The notes: generated from the sequence alone by a model not told the origin. A stretch of 39,694 nucleotides of DNA from Rhodobacterales bacterium (GCA_003249215.1 QKJR01000071.1:1-39694), one strand, 5' to 3'; numbered from the stretch's first letter, positions 1 through 8,531 are shown. Translations and numbers: made by a program.

Positions 1-534
1 TTTGCCGCGCAGCTCCATCCCGGGCTCGTAGTTCGGGCCCGGCGTGCCGTCGCTTTCCAGCCCCATCTCGCCCGCAACCACACCGGCCACCCGATCGCCC
101 TCCCAGACGATGGCGCTCGCCGCCATCCCCGGGAAGATCTCGACACCCAAGCCCTCGGCCTGCTCGGCCATCCAGCGGCAGACATTGCCCATCGAGACGA
201 TGTATTTGCCGTGGTTCGACATCAGGGGCGGCATCGGCCAGTTCGGAATGCGGATCTGACCGGCGGGCCCGAGGATGTAGAAATTGTCGTGCTTGACCTC
301 GACCTCGATCGGCGCGCCCATGTTGCGCCAGTCGGGCAGGAGCGTGTCGAGCCCCACCGGATCGAGCACCGCGCCCGAGAGGATATGCGCGCCCACCTCC
401 GAGCCCTTCTCCAGAACGACGACGTTCAGCTCGGGGTCGATCTGCTTGAGACGGATCGCCGCAGACAGACCCGCAGGACCCGCCCCCACGATCACCACAT
501 CATATTCCATCGACTCGCGGTCAATCGCGCTCAT
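1..534 (-). CDS. etfD: Electron-transfer flavoprotein:ubiquinone oxidoreductase (N-terminal part)
   Basis: Only the first 178 codons lie in the window; the rest runs off the left edge. The protein begins MSAIDRESMEYDVVIVGAGP, with a Rossmann FAD-binding loop GAGPAG at about residues 17-22. It continues through an ETF-QO-like segment containing GSEVGAHILSGAVLDP and the SNHGKYIVSMGNVCRW stretch. Known members are membrane-associated FAD/4Fe-4S enzymes that move electrons from reduced ETF to ubiquinone, which links acyl-CoA dehydrogenases to respiration. The cluster-binding C-terminus is outside the window and cannot be checked. It is transcribed divergently from greA. An acyl-CoA dehydrogenase that could feed this enzyme lies near 6.7-8.4 kb. 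The family call rests on recalled sequence similarity and is firm. Confidence 0.93.
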   Translation of the reverse strand, partial: MSAIDRESMEYDVVIVGAGPAGLSAAIRLKQIDPELNVVVLEKGSEVGAHILSGAVLDPVGLDTLLPDWRNMGAPIEVEVKHDNFYILGPAGQIRIPNWPMPPLMSNHGKYIVSMGNVCRWMAEQAEGLGVEIFPGMAASAIVWEGDRVAGVVAGEMGLESDGTPGPNYEPGMELRGK

Positions 535-691
535 CTCTGCCCCTCCGGCTTGGCTCTCGCTTGCTCTCGCGCCCGTTGCTAACTTACCTGACGGAACGAA
601 GCAATTGTGACGCAACGCCCCGGCGCAATATTCTTTCGCTTTCGCAGCATGTGAGACAGGCGACAGCGCGCCGAAAAACGACCCCCCGCCC

Positions 692-721
692 TTGACACCC
701 GACCCGCAAGACGGATTTACA
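692..721 (+). promoter_or_regulatory. Probable sigma-70-type promoter of greA
   Basis: A perfect TTGACA -35 box lies at 692-697. A -10-like sequence follows, read as TTTACA at 716-721 (18-base spacer) or ATTTAC at 715-720 (17-base spacer). The greA start codon is about 40 bases downstream of it. The -35 match is strong and the -10 match is only moderate. The 226-base gap between etfD and greA must also hold the etfD promoter on the other strand, which I could not pinpoint. Confidence 0.6.
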
Positions 722-760
722 CTTCGGTTGGACAAGATCTCTGGTCGGCCGAGGGACGTG

Positions 761-1231
761 ATGGAAAAGATACCGATGACGCGTGCGGGCTATGACGTGC
801 TCGACGACGAATTGCGCAACCTGAAATCGGTGGAGCGCCCGGCGGTCATCAAGGCCATCGCCGAGGCGCGCGAGCATGGCGACCTGTCGGAAAATGCCGA
901 ATATCACGCCGCGCGCGAGCGTCAGAGCTTCGTCGAGGGTCGGATCAAGGAACTCGAATCGATCCTCGGCCGCGCCGAAGTGATCGACACGACCAAGCTC
1001 TCGGGCTCGGTCAAATTCGGTGCGACCGTGACGCTCGTCGACGAGGACAGCGAGGAAGAGCGCACCTATCAGATCGTCGGCGAGGCCGAGGCCGATCTGG
1101 AACGCGGCCTTCTGAACATCAAATCGCCGCTCGCGCGCGCGCTGATCGGCAAGGACGAGGGCGACAGCGTCGAGGTCCGCACCCCGGGCGGCGACAAGGC
1201 CTATGAAATCCTCGCGGTGCGCTATCTCTGA
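761..1231 (+). CDS. greA: Transcription elongation factor GreA
   Basis: The 156-residue product begins [20 protein letters not shown] and has the normal GreA length. The N-terminal half is the antiparallel coiled coil, including [20 protein letters not shown], where the acidic residues reach into the RNA polymerase secondary channel. The C-terminal half is the FKBP-like domain ([19 protein letters not shown], then [21 protein letters not shown]). GreA stimulates RNA polymerase to cleave backtracked transcripts. The ATG at 761 is chosen over an in-frame ATG at 692 because GAGGGA lies just upstream and the family starts at this position. A likely promoter sits about 40 bases upstream. The next gene begins 29 bases downstream and may be cotranscribed. 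Confidence 0.97.
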   Translation: MEKIPMTRAGYDVLDDELRNLKSVERPAVIKAIAEAREHGDLSENAEYHAARERQSFVEGRIKELESILGRAEVIDTTKLSGSVKFGATVTLVDEDSEEERTYQIVGEAEADLERGLLNIKSPLARALIGKDEGDSVEVRTPGGDKAYEILAVRYL

Positions 1232-1260
1232 GGGGCAAGGCCCGGAAAGGTGAGCCCGGA

Positions 1261-2376
1261 ATGAGCGCGGAGACGACGACCGGCGACCCGAAACCCGAAC
1301 GCCCGCAAGGCGCACCCGGCCCGAACCTCTCGGGGATGGGTGGAACGACGCTCTCCGGCGCTGGTATTCCCGCCGCCGCGCAGGTCCGCCTCGCCCCGCG
1401 CAAGGCGCTCTCGCGCACCGAATGGATCGCGCTGTTCCTGAGCGGGTTCTGGCTCGGGCTCGTCGGCATCTTCTGGTGGGTGATGCCCGCGCGCACGGAT
1501 GGCGCCCCGGATGGCGCCCCGGGGCTCAGCGCGACGGTGATGACGCTGGTCGCCACCTTCCTGCCGATCGTGATGATCTGGGTCGCCGCCGTGACCGCGC
1601 GCACCGCGCGCGAGATGCGCGCCGAGGCGCAGGCGCTGAAATCCGCGGTCGAGCAGATGCGCGCGGCCTGGCTCACGCAAAATCACGGGCGCTCGGGCCA
1701 GCTCGTCGAAAAGAAGCTCGACGAAATCGCCCAGGCCGCGCGGCAGGCCGAGACCGCGATCGCCACCTTCACCTCGCGGCGCGACAATGTGGCGGTGCAG
1801 CCCTCGGCCGACCGCAAGGCAGCCTTCGCCACCCCGCGCCCCGCCCCTCCGAGCGAGGATCAGCCCGCGCTGGCGCTCGGCACGCCCGCCGACGAGCTCG
1901 CCGCCCCGGTCTCGGTCGGCGAATTCATCCGCGCGCTCAATTTCCCCGACAATGCCGACGACCGCGAGGGCTTCCGCGCGTTGCGCCGGGCGCTCGAGGA
2001 CCGGCAGATGGCCAAGCTGATCCGGGCGGCGCAGGATGTGCTCAACCTGCTCGCGCAGGACGGGATCTACATGGACGACCTGCGCCCCGACCGCGCACGT
2101 CCCGAAATCTGGCGCCGCTTCGCGCGTGGCGAGCGCGGGCGCGAGATCGCGGGCCTCGGCGGGGTGCGCGACCGTTCCTCGCTTGCGCTCAGCGCCGGGC
2201 GGATGCGCAATGACACGATCTTCCGCGATGCCGCGCACCATTTCCTGCGCCAGTTCGACCGCTCCTTCGCCGAATTCGAGAAAAACGCCTCGGATCAGGA
2301 GGTTGCCGAACTGGCCGAGACGCGCACGGCGCGGGCCTTCATGTTGCTCGGGCGGGTGACCGGCACCTTCGACTGA
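1261..2376 (+). CDS. Uncharacterised membrane protein with a cytosolic coiled coil
   Basis: I do not recognise this 371-residue protein. A Pro/Gly-rich N-terminal segment of about 50 residues precedes two probable membrane helices (about 55-75 and 90-112). A charged Ala/Glu/Arg-rich stretch with coiled-coil character follows (about 113-170), then a Pro-rich linker and a helical C-terminal domain from about residue 215. That domain contains VGEFIRALNFPDNADDREGF and ends with an alpha-helical region. The short loop between the helices is encoded by a tandem duplicate of GGATGGCGCCCC (about 1498-1521). The start is supported by AGGTGAG just upstream. The gene lies 29 bases after greA on the same strand and ends five bases from the convergent acetyltransferase gene. 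No function is proposed. Confidence 0.75.
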   Translation: MSAETTTGDPKPERPQGAPGPNLSGMGGTTLSGAGIPAAAQVRLAPRKALSRTEWIALFLSGFWLGLVGIFWWVMPARTDGAPDGAPGLSATVMTLVATFLPIVMIWVAAVTARTAREMRAEAQALKSAVEQMRAAWLTQNHGRSGQLVEKKLDEIAQAARQAETAIATFTSRRDNVAVQPSADRKAAFATPRPAPPSEDQPALALGTPADELAAPVSVGEFIRALNFPDNADDREGFRALRRALEDRQMAKLIRAAQDVLNLLAQDGIYMDDLRPDRARPEIWRRFARGERGREIAGLGGVRDRSSLALSAGRMRNDTIFRDAAHHFLRQFDRSFAEFEKNASDQEVAELAETRTARAFMLLGRVTGTFD

Positions 2377-2381
2377 GCTGG

Positions 2382-2990
2382 TCAGAGATCGCGGATCATG
2401 ATGAAGACGGTCTCGAAAGCGAAGAGCGTCTGGGTCATCCGGCTGTCGCGGCGGCGCGCGACGCGAAAGCCGAGCCGTTCATAAAGCGCGCGCGCCCGCA
2501 GGTTCTCGCCCACCACATCGAGGCGCAATTCGCGGTAACCGCGCCGCGAGGCCTCGAGCGCCAGCGCCTCGATCAGCGCCGCGCCAACCCCGGCCCCGCG
2601 CCACTCGGCCTCGACCGCGAGCCCGTCGATCAGGAGCGCGCTGCGTTCGTGATCGCGCGCGAGCACCGAGAGGCAGGCCATCCGCCAGAGCGCCCCGACC
2701 GGGCCATAGATCGCGACCATATCCTCGCGCCCGCCGCCGACGAAACTGCCCGAGCCGGTGCGATAGCCGATCACACCGACGACCCGCCCGGCCGGATCGC
2801 TGGCCGAGATCACATGGCGTTCGGAAATCACCCGCTCGACGAAGGCGAGCGCCTTGCGATCGGGCCCCATGACGCGGCCGAGTTTCGAGCCGAACGCCCC
2901 CCAATAGAGCCGCGCGGCGGCCCGGCGCTGCCCGGTGGGCAGGCCGTGGCGCAGGGTGATCTCGGGGCGCGCGGCGGCCGGCTCAGCCAT
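2382..2990 (-). CDS. GNAT-family N-acetyltransferase
   Basis: The 202-residue product has the GNAT acetyl-CoA-binding motif A, seen as VEAEWRGAGVGAALIEALAL. Motif B-like sequence follows, with ENLRARALYERLGFRVARR near the C-terminus, which is the common GNAT arrangement. The substrate cannot be predicted; protein, amino acid or small-amine acetylation are all possible. The start at 2990 (MAEPAAARPEITLRHG) overlaps the end of mobA by eight bases, so the two are probably translated together. The reading frame stays open further upstream, but that part lies inside mobA in another frame. The link to molybdenum-cofactor synthesis is positional only. Confidence 0.85.
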   Translation of the reverse strand: MAEPAAARPEITLRHGLPTGQRRAAARLYWGAFGSKLGRVMGPDRKALAFVERVISERHVISASDPAGRVVGVIGYRTGSGSFVGGGREDMVAIYGPVGALWRMACLSVLARDHERSALLIDGLAVEAEWRGAGVGAALIEALALEASRRGYRELRLDVVGENLRARALYERLGFRVARRRDSRMTQTLFAFETVFIMIRDL

Positions 2991-3621
2991 CGCGCCCTCC
3001 GAGCCGCGCCTCGGCCGTGGCCAGATCCGCGGGCCTGTTGATATTGGCGAACGGGTCGGGCAGTTCGGCGAAGTCCGCCACACCCGGCGCCTCGAGCGCG
3101 GCCCGCAGCCGCCGCTCGCCGCCCGCGAAGCGCGCCGCGACGATCGCCCGCGCCGCCACCGGCCAGAGCGCGGCCGTCGGATGCAGACGCCCGCCCGAAG
3201 CGGCCATCACCGCCCGCCCCCCGGCCGCATCCGCCAACCGCTCCACCAGATCGGCTGGCAGGAAGGGCATGTCGCACGAGACGGTCGCGAGCCAGCTCGC
3301 CCCCTGCGCCGCGGCCCAGTCGAGCCCGGCGATCAGCCCGGCAAGCGGCCCCTCGCCCAGATGCGCGGGCGCATCGGCCAGAACCGGCAGGCCGAACTCG
3401 GCAAAGCGCGCCCCCGCACCATTGGCCGAGAGTGCGAGTGCCCCCACCTGCGGGGCAAAACGATCGAGCACATGCCCGAGCAGCGGCCGCCCCACGAGCG
3501 GCAAAAGTGCCTTGTCCACCCCGCCCATCCGGCGCCCTTGCCCCCCGGCCAGCACGAGGCCCGCGACCGTGCCCGCGCGCTCCTGCCCGTTCTCTGGCCC
3601 GATCCCTGCCGACGTCTTCAC
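2983..3621 (-). CDS. mobA: Molybdenum cofactor guanylyltransferase MobA
   Basis: The 212-residue protein carries the nucleotidyltransferase signature LAGGQGRRMGGVDKALLPL close to its N-terminus. It also has the conserved VSCDMPFLPADL segment (metal and nucleotide site) in the middle. MobA transfers GMP from GTP to molybdopterin to form the bis-MGD precursor used by DMSO-reductase-type enzymes. I choose a GTG start at 3621 because GGAGG lies eight bases upstream. The frame is open to 4002, but that upstream part lies opposite azlC and encodes nonsense-like His/Glu-rich sequence. The gene overlaps the following acetyltransferase gene by eight bases and is divergent from azlC, leaving 90 bases for both promoters. 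Confidence 0.92.
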   Translation of the reverse strand: MKTSAGIGPENGQERAGTVAGLVLAGGQGRRMGGVDKALLPLVGRPLLGHVLDRFAPQVGALALSANGAGARFAEFGLPVLADAPAHLGEGPLAGLIAGLDWAAAQGASWLATVSCDMPFLPADLVERLADAAGGRAVMAASGGRLHPTAALWPVAARAIVAARFAGGERRLRAALEAPGVADFAELPDPFANINRPADLATAEARLGGRDG

Positions 3622-3711
3622 GGCAATTGCCTCCGATACAATCGCGCCCTTGGCGCCCCCCGACGAACCGCCTAGAACTGGCCTATTGCCCTCTCCCAGA
3701 CAAGTCCGATC

Positions 3712-4431
3712 ATGCGCGCCTCCGACCCTTCGCTCTCGACCGCCTTCTGGCGCGGGTTTCGCAATGCGATGCCCTTCCTGCTGGTGGTGGTGCCCTTCGG
3801 CGTGCTCTTCGGGGTGGCCGGCTCCGAGGGTGGCTTCAGTTTCTGGGAAGTGATGGGCTTTTCCGTGCTGGTGATCGCGGGCGCCTCGCAATTCACCGCC
3901 GTGCAGCTCATGGCCGATCACACGCCCACTGTGCTCGTGCTGGTGACCTCGCTTGCCGTCAATCTGCGGATGGCGATGTATTCGGCAAGCCTCGCGCCGC
4001 ATCTGGGCGCGGCCCCCGCCTGGAAGAAATCGCTGGTGGCCTATTTCATGATCGACCAGAGCTTCGCGCTGGCCGATGCCGATTACACCCGCCGCCCCGA
4101 GCAGAGCCTCGCGCAGAAGCTCGCCTTCTATGCCGGAGCCTGCATTCCGACCTGCCCGACCTGGTATGTCGGCACGCTGATCGGGGTTCTGCTCGGCAAG
4201 TCAATCCCGGCCGCCTTCGCGCTCGATTTCGCGGTGCCGGTCACGTTTCTGGCGATGATCGCGCCGATGCTGCGCTCGGTGCCGCATCTGGTCGCGGCCT
4301 GCGTCTCGATCGTGGCGGCGCTCACGCTGGCCTTCCTGCCTGCGGGCACGGGCGTGCTTGCGGCCGCGGCGCTGGCCATGATCGCCGGGGCACAGACCGA
4401 GACCTGGCTCGCGCGGAGGGCCGCGGCATGA
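3712..4431 (+). CDS. azlC: AzlC-family amino-acid exporter, large subunit
   Basis: The 239-residue hydrophobic protein has the AzlC features: RGFRNAMPFLLVVVPFGVLF near the start, then VIAGASQFTAVQLM and the polar motif LAVNLRMAMYSASLAPHL. Several membrane helices follow. In the known family AzlC and AzlD together form an inner-membrane exporter for branched-chain amino acids or related compounds. The stop codon overlaps the start of azlD (ATGA), the usual arrangement of this pair. No regulator of the Lrp type is next to it; mobA is divergent. The ribosome-binding site is weak, so the exact start is less certain than the family. Confidence 0.92.
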   Translation: MRASDPSLSTAFWRGFRNAMPFLLVVVPFGVLFGVAGSEGGFSFWEVMGFSVLVIAGASQFTAVQLMADHTPTVLVLVTSLAVNLRMAMYSASLAPHLGAAPAWKKSLVAYFMIDQSFALADADYTRRPEQSLAQKLAFYAGACIPTCPTWYVGTLIGVLLGKSIPAAFALDFAVPVTFLAMIAPMLRSVPHLVAACVSIVAALTLAFLPAGTGVLAAAALAMIAGAQTETWLARRAAA

Positions 4432-4763
4432 GAGACTTCTACGGCACGCCGACGATCTGGCTGATCATCGTGGCCCTCGGGATCGGCACCTTCGTGCTGC
4501 GCTATTCCTTCCTCGGCATGATCGGCGACCGGCCGCTGCCGGCCTGGGCCCTGCGCTATCTGCGCTATACGGCTGTGGCGGTGCTGCCCGCGCTGGTCGC
4601 GCCGCTCGTGCTCTGGCCGCAGGCAACCGGCGGGCAGATCGACCCCGCGCGCCTGATCGCGGCCGGGGTCACCGTCGCCGCGGGCCTGATCACGCGCAAC
4701 ACGCTCGCCGCGATCCTCGGCGGGCTCACCGCACTCTATCTCGGGCTGTGGTTGATCGGCTGA
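4428..4763 (+). CDS. azlD: AzlD-family amino-acid exporter, small subunit
   Basis: The 111-residue membrane protein has about four hydrophobic segments and the AzlD-type sequence IGTFVLRYSFLGMIGDRPLP followed by YLRYTAVAVLPALVAPLVL. It begins inside the last codons of azlC with a four-base overlap. Together the two products are expected to form a branched-chain amino-acid export complex in the inner membrane. A GC-rich perfect hairpin directly follows the stop codon, so the two-gene operon ends here. Confidence 0.92.
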   Translation: MRDFYGTPTIWLIIVALGIGTFVLRYSFLGMIGDRPLPAWALRYLRYTAVAVLPALVAPLVLWPQATGGQIDPARLIAAGVTVAAGLITRNTLAAILGGLTALYLGLWLIG

Positions 4764-4764
4764 C

Positions 4765-4785
4765 GCCCGGCCGATCTGGCCGGGC
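4765..4785 (+). terminator. Hairpin at the end of azlCD
   Basis: GCCCGGCC and GGCCGGGC form a perfect eight-base-pair stem around a five-base loop (GATCT), two bases after the azlD stop. There is no clear T-run on either strand. It may work from both sides, because the lipoprotein gene converges from the right and ends at 4807. Confidence 0.6.
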
Positions 4786-4806
4786 ACGTCGGGGCACGCG
4801 CCTCGC

Positions 4807-5439
4807 TCAGTTCCGAATGCGCGCGAGTGCGGCGTTCGGATATTCGATCTGCGTCATCAGCACGCCGGTGTTATTCTCCGGATCGCCGTCGTGATAGAGC
4901 TTCTCGGTCTCGCCCGGCAGTTTGCGGAACGCCTTCGACAGCCGCAGCGGCGACATGGTGGCGGGGATCGACTCGAAGCCCGGAACACCGCGCAGGATCG
5001 ACGAGGTCGAGCTCGAACAATACATCTTGCGCACCGCGCCATAGGACTCGGCCCGCGCGCGCAGCATCTCGGCCTGCTCGAGCGTCACCGGAATCTTCTG
5101 CTCCAGCACGTCCCAGGTCTCGCGCGCGTGGTAATCGATGTAGAACTTCCGCATCCGCTCGGTGATGCCGTAATGCACATCGTTCCGTTCGGGGACCGAG
5201 GGGTGATACCAGCTGCCCGCCGGGTCGAACATCACCCGCTGGGTGCCATCGATCAGCAGGCCGGAATGCCCGCCCGCCCCGGTGGCCTTGCGAATGACGG
5301 TGTAGAGCGTGACCGACGGCGCCTCGCCCGAGACGAAGGCGGCCTTCCGAACTTCATCGTCAGGGGCGTAGACGGATTTCGGGGCGCAGGCGGCAAGCGC
5401 AAGCGGGGCCAGCAGGCAGATGATCTTCAACAGGCGCAT
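4807..5439 (-). CDS. Lipoprotein, possible papain-like (NlpC/P60-type) fold
   Basis: The 210-residue product starts with a lipoprotein signal peptide (MRLLKIICLLAPLALAAC, lipobox LAAC, Cys18), so it should be lipid-anchored. The mature part contains AGGHSGLLIDGTQRVMFDP (His58) and later RKMYCSSSTSSIL (Cys141). A His near GHSGLLI before a downstream Cys resembles permuted NlpC/P60 or LRAT-like hydrolases, but this is an inference from motif order, not a confident assignment. The gene lies 33 bases after the oxidase subunit IV gene on the same strand and may be cotranscribed with it. AGGAGATCAGGCAG before the ATG is a good ribosome-binding site. Confidence 0.8.
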   Translation of the reverse strand: MRLLKIICLLAPLALAACAPKSVYAPDDEVRKAAFVSGEAPSVTLYTVIRKATGAGGHSGLLIDGTQRVMFDPAGSWYHPSVPERNDVHYGITERMRKFYIDYHARETWDVLEQKIPVTLEQAEMLRARAESYGAVRKMYCSSSTSSILRGVPGFESIPATMSPLRLSKAFRKLPGETEKLYHDGDPENNTGVLMTQIEYPNAALARIRN

Positions 5440-5472
5440 CTGCCTGATCTCCTCGAACTTGGGGGCGGCTTA

Positions 5473-5607
5473 TCAGCCGTTCGCAAGTGCGAGAAACACC
5501 AGAAATATGACAATCGCAACCGCAGCATAGGTCACGAACCGGATAAATCCGGCGAATGTTTTCTCCTGGACACGGATATCCATGCTGCCCGGCTGATGCT
5601 CGGCCAT
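5473..5607 (-). CDS. aa3-type cytochrome c oxidase subunit IV (small)
   Basis: This is a 44-residue protein with one membrane helix. Its sequence GSMDIRVQEKTFAGFIRF followed by a hydrophobic segment to the C-terminus matches the short bacterial aa3 oxidase subunit IV family known from Paracoccus and Rhodobacter relatives (His, MDI, QEKTF.GF pattern). It is an accessory single-helix subunit of haem-copper oxidase in the inner membrane. The start is the ATG preceded by AGGGAGGCGCAG; the open frame upstream of it is not conserved-looking. The main oxidase subunits are not in the window, so the subunit is encoded apart from them. Confidence 0.85.
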   Translation of the reverse strand: MAEHQPGSMDIRVQEKTFAGFIRFVTYAAVAIVIFLVFLALANG

Positions 5608-5673
5608 CTGCGCCTCCCTTGGTCTCCCTGGATCAAGGCTAGCGCGGCGCGGCCGCCCTGTCACCTGTCCTGT

Positions 5674-6717
5674 TCAGGCAAGCCGCCAGATCCAGGCGCC
5701 GCCCTCCCCGATCTCGCGGGTGACCTCGCCCCGGTGCAGCAGGTGGTTGAGATGCGCCACCGCCTCGACCAGCGCAAGCCCGTATTCCGCATCGCCGATC
5801 GGGCGCTTGAAGAGCGCGGGGAAGCACTCGGCCGCGGTGCGCGGCGCCTCGGCCAGACGCGCGCGCAGACGATCGAGCGCGCCCTGATGGTTCTCGATCA
5901 TCTGCCGCAGCCGCAGCGGCAGCCCGGTGAAGGGCAGCTTGTGGCCGGGCAACACGAGCTGCTCCTCGCGCGCGAAAGGTTGAAAGGCGCGGCAGCTCTC
6001 GAGCCAGTCCTCGACCGGATCGGCCATGGGCTCGGTCGCGTAGACGCCGAGATTGGCCGAGATCGAGGGCAGGAGCTGATCGCCGCCGAGGATCAGGTGA
6101 TCGTCGAGCGACCAGAGCACCGCATGTTCGGGCGCATGGCCATGGCCGATCCGCACCCGCCAGCGCCGCCCGCCCGCGGTGACCTCGTCGCCTTCCTTGA
6201 TCCGGCGATAGCCGAGCGGCAAGGGATGCACGCAATCGACGAAATTGAATGGCCGTTCCACCGCACGACGCGCGAGCAGACCCGGCTCCATCCCCGCCAG
6301 ACGCCAGAACTCGACCGTCTGGCTCACCGGCACGGGATGCTCGTCGAGCGTGAGCATCCGCGCAAAAAGCCACGAGGTCTGGGTCGTCCAGAGCTCGGCC
6401 CCGCGCTCCTGCAAGAACCCCGCGAGCCCGATGTGATCGGGGTGGTAATGGGTGACCAGAACCCGGGTAACGGGCTTGGCCGCAAGCGGCCCGTCGAGCG
6501 CGGATTGCAGCGCGGCCCGACAGGCGGGCGTGTCGATCCCGGGATCGACCACGGTCCAGCCATCGCCGTCATCGAGCACGAAGGCATTGACGTGATCGAG
6601 CGCCATCGGCAGCGGCAGGCGCAGCCAATGCACGCCCTCCGCCACCTCGATCGGTTCGCCGAACGCGGGCGGCTCGGACCACGGATACCGCAGTCCGCCC
6701 CGCGTCATGCCGCTCAT
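5674..6717 (-). CDS. Metallo-beta-lactamase-fold hydrolase
   Basis: The 347-residue protein has the zinc-binding HxHxDH motif, seen as VTHYHPDHIGLAGF (His90, His92, Asp94, His95). Further metal-site signatures are GHAPEHAVLW, LILGGDQLLP and VLPGHKLPF. A C-terminal region of about 80 residues that ends in GEVTREIGEGGAWIWRLA looks like the winged-helix extension of the LACTB2-like group. The substrate is unknown; thioester, lactone or nuclease-type hydrolysis are all possible in this fold. The start at 6717 overlaps the acyl-CoA dehydrogenase stop by four bases (ATGA). An in-frame ATG three codons later is an alternative. The tight coupling suggests a role next to acyl-CoA metabolism. Confidence 0.88.
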   Translation of the reverse strand: MSGMTRGGLRYPWSEPPAFGEPIEVAEGVHWLRLPLPMALDHVNAFVLDDGDGWTVVDPGIDTPACRAALQSALDGPLAAKPVTRVLVTHYHPDHIGLAGFLQERGAELWTTQTSWLFARMLTLDEHPVPVSQTVEFWRLAGMEPGLLARRAVERPFNFVDCVHPLPLGYRRIKEGDEVTAGGRRWRVRIGHGHAPEHAVLWSLDDHLILGGDQLLPSISANLGVYATEPMADPVEDWLESCRAFQPFAREEQLVLPGHKLPFTGLPLRLRQMIENHQGALDRLRARLAEAPRTAAECFPALFKRPIGDAEYGLALVEAVAHLNHLLHRGEVTREIGEGGAWIWRLA

Positions 6718-8405
6718 CCGGCCAGATCTTCGACCGAGAGCGCATAGAGCCCCTCGGCCCCCTCGCGCGCCTCGGCGAGCGCCGCCGCATATTGCGGCAT
6801 CAGGCGCCGGATATAGACCGCCGCGAGCTTGGCGCGCGCACTGTCCACGCCCTCGGCCATCGCCGCACGCAGGTGGTAATGCCCGCCGAGCACCCGGGCG
6901 AAGGCCTTGAGATAGGCGACAGCGCCCGCGAACCGGTCCTGATTGCCCTGCCCGATCATCCATTCGGTATGCTCGCGCAGCGTCTCGGCCGCTTCCCAGA
7001 CCGCCTCGGCCAGATCGGGCAGCGCCTCGCGCGCGGCCTTGGCGTCTTCCTCGACCTCCTGCAGCAGGCGGAAGGCGGCCTTGCCCTCATCCATCATCTT
7101 GCGGCCAACGAGGTCCATCGCCTGAATGCCGTTGGTGCCCTCGTAGATCGCGGTGACGCGCACGTCGCGGTAATATTGCGCGGCGCCGGTCTCCTCAATG
7201 AAGCCCATCCCGCCATGCACCTGCACGCCCTGATCGGCGACCCACATGCCGGTTTCGGTGCCATAGGCCTTGGCGATCGGCGTGAGCAGCGCGGCGCGCG
7301 CGCCATAAAGCGCCTCGCCCGTCGCCTTGTTCATGTCGATCGCCACCGCACAAGCGAGCGCGATCGAACGCGCGGCGAAGACCTCGGCCTTCATCTCCGC
7401 GAGCATCCGGCGCACATCGGCATGTTCGATGATCGGCGCGAATTGCACGCGGTCCTGCGCATATTCGAGCGCCTTCTGATAGGCGCCTTCGGCCACCCCG
7501 ATCCCCTCGACACCCACATTGAGACGGGCGTTGTTCATCATCGTGAACATCGCCGCCATGCCCTTGCCGGGTCCGTCGACCATCCAGCCCTTGGCGCCCT
7601 CGAAGCTCATCACGCAGGTGGGCGAGCCGTGCAGACCCATCTTGTGCTCGAGCGAGACGACCTTGAGGCTGTTGGCCACGCCCGGGTTGCCGTTCTCGTC
7701 GGGCAGATATTTCGGCACCATGAACAGGCTGATCCCCTTGGTGCCGGGCACCGCATCGGGCAGGCGCGCCAGCACGAGGTGACAGACGTTCTCGGTCATG
7801 TCCGAATCACCCCAGCTGATGAAGATCTTCTGGCCCGTCACCGCATAGGTGCCATCGCCATTGGGTTCCGCCTTCGAACGCAACGCGCCCACGTCCGAGC
7901 CCGCCTGCGGCTCGGTCAGGTTCATCGTGCCCGACCATTCCCCCGAGATCAGCTTGGGCAGGTAGAGCTCCTTGATCTCGTCGCTGGCGTGATGCTCGAG
8001 CGCGTCGATCTGGCCCTGCGTCAGCAGCGGATTGAGCTGCAGCGCGAGGTTGGCGCCCGACATCATGTCGTTGACCGCGATAGACATGGTGAAGGGCAGG
8101 CCCATCCCGCCATGCTCGACGGGCGAGGAAATACCGACCCAGCCGCCCTCGGCGATCTGTTGATAGGCCTCCTTGAACCCGGGCGAGGAGCGCACGACCC
8201 CGTTTTCCAGCTTCGCGGGATGCAGGTCGCCATTGCGGATCAGCGGCGCCATCACCTCGTCGCAAAGCCGCCCGGCCTCGGTGAGGATAGCCTCGACCGT
8301 CTCGCCGGTGGCCTCGGCGAACATCTCGGTCGCGGCCACCGGCGCGAGCGGAACGACCTGATCGAGAATGAAGCGCAACTCCGAAACGGGCGAGCGGTAG
8401 GCCAT
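6714..8405 (-). CDS. Acyl-CoA dehydrogenase, large DmdC-like type
   Basis: The 563-residue protein is longer than classical 380-residue acyl-CoA dehydrogenases and has the extended N- and C-terminal parts of the DmdC/FadE-like group. Visible signatures are GTMNLTEPQAGSDVGALRSK (FAD/substrate region), HKMGLHGSPTCVMSFEGAKG, GVQVHGGMGFIEETGAAQYY and YEGTNGIQAMDLVGRKMM. In the latter the Glu-Gly-Thr segment carries the usual catalytic glutamate region. The enzyme should form the 2,3-double bond of an acyl-CoA and pass electrons to ETF. In marine relatives the same family oxidises methylmercaptopropionyl-CoA, but the substrate here cannot be read from sequence. AAGGAGGAAATC precedes the ATG. A weak TTGGCG / CATACG promoter lies at 8478-8451. 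Confidence 0.93.
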   Translation of the reverse strand: MAYRSPVSELRFILDQVVPLAPVAATEMFAEATGETVEAILTEAGRLCDEVMAPLIRNGDLHPAKLENGVVRSSPGFKEAYQQIAEGGWVGISSPVEHGGMGLPFTMSIAVNDMMSGANLALQLNPLLTQGQIDALEHHASDEIKELYLPKLISGEWSGTMNLTEPQAGSDVGALRSKAEPNGDGTYAVTGQKIFISWGDSDMTENVCHLVLARLPDAVPGTKGISLFMVPKYLPDENGNPGVANSLKVVSLEHKMGLHGSPTCVMSFEGAKGWMVDGPGKGMAAMFTMMNNARLNVGVEGIGVAEGAYQKALEYAQDRVQFAPIIEHADVRRMLAEMKAEVFAARSIALACAVAIDMNKATGEALYGARAALLTPIAKAYGTETGMWVADQGVQVHGGMGFIEETGAAQYYRDVRVTAIYEGTNGIQAMDLVGRKMMDEGKAAFRLLQEVEEDAKAAREALPDLAEAVWEAAETLREHTEWMIGQGNQDRFAGAVAYLKAFARVLGGHYHLRAAMAEGVDSARAKLAAVYIRRLMPQYAAALAEAREGAEGLYALSVEDLAG

Positions 8406-8531
8406 GATTTCCTCCTTGGGCCGCGCGGCTTGGCAAAGGCCCTCCGCGCGCGTATGTCCTGACTTTTACGGGCGCCAAGTTACCGCAAGGGAAGGCGCCT
8501 TCAACCGCAACGCAGCGTCACCGAAGGCCCT

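Noticed and set aside
585..591. CTTACCT upstream of etfD, the same seven bases as the pair at 29934-29972
   Set aside because: Seven bases are too short to claim a shared operator, and the flanks and distances to the start codons differ.
584..1315. Minus-strand open frame opposite greA
   Set aside because: greA is certain on the plus strand. The opposing frame has no ribosome-binding site or recognised domain.
1498..1521. Tandem duplicate of GGATGGCGCCCC
   Set aside because: It lies in frame inside the membrane-protein gene and encodes a short DGAP repeat in a loop, so it is a simple coding duplication.
4891..6747. Plus-strand open frame of 618 codons
   Set aside because: It crosses the well-supported minus-strand lipoprotein, oxidase subunit IV and metallo-hydrolase genes and has random-looking Arg/His-rich sequence.
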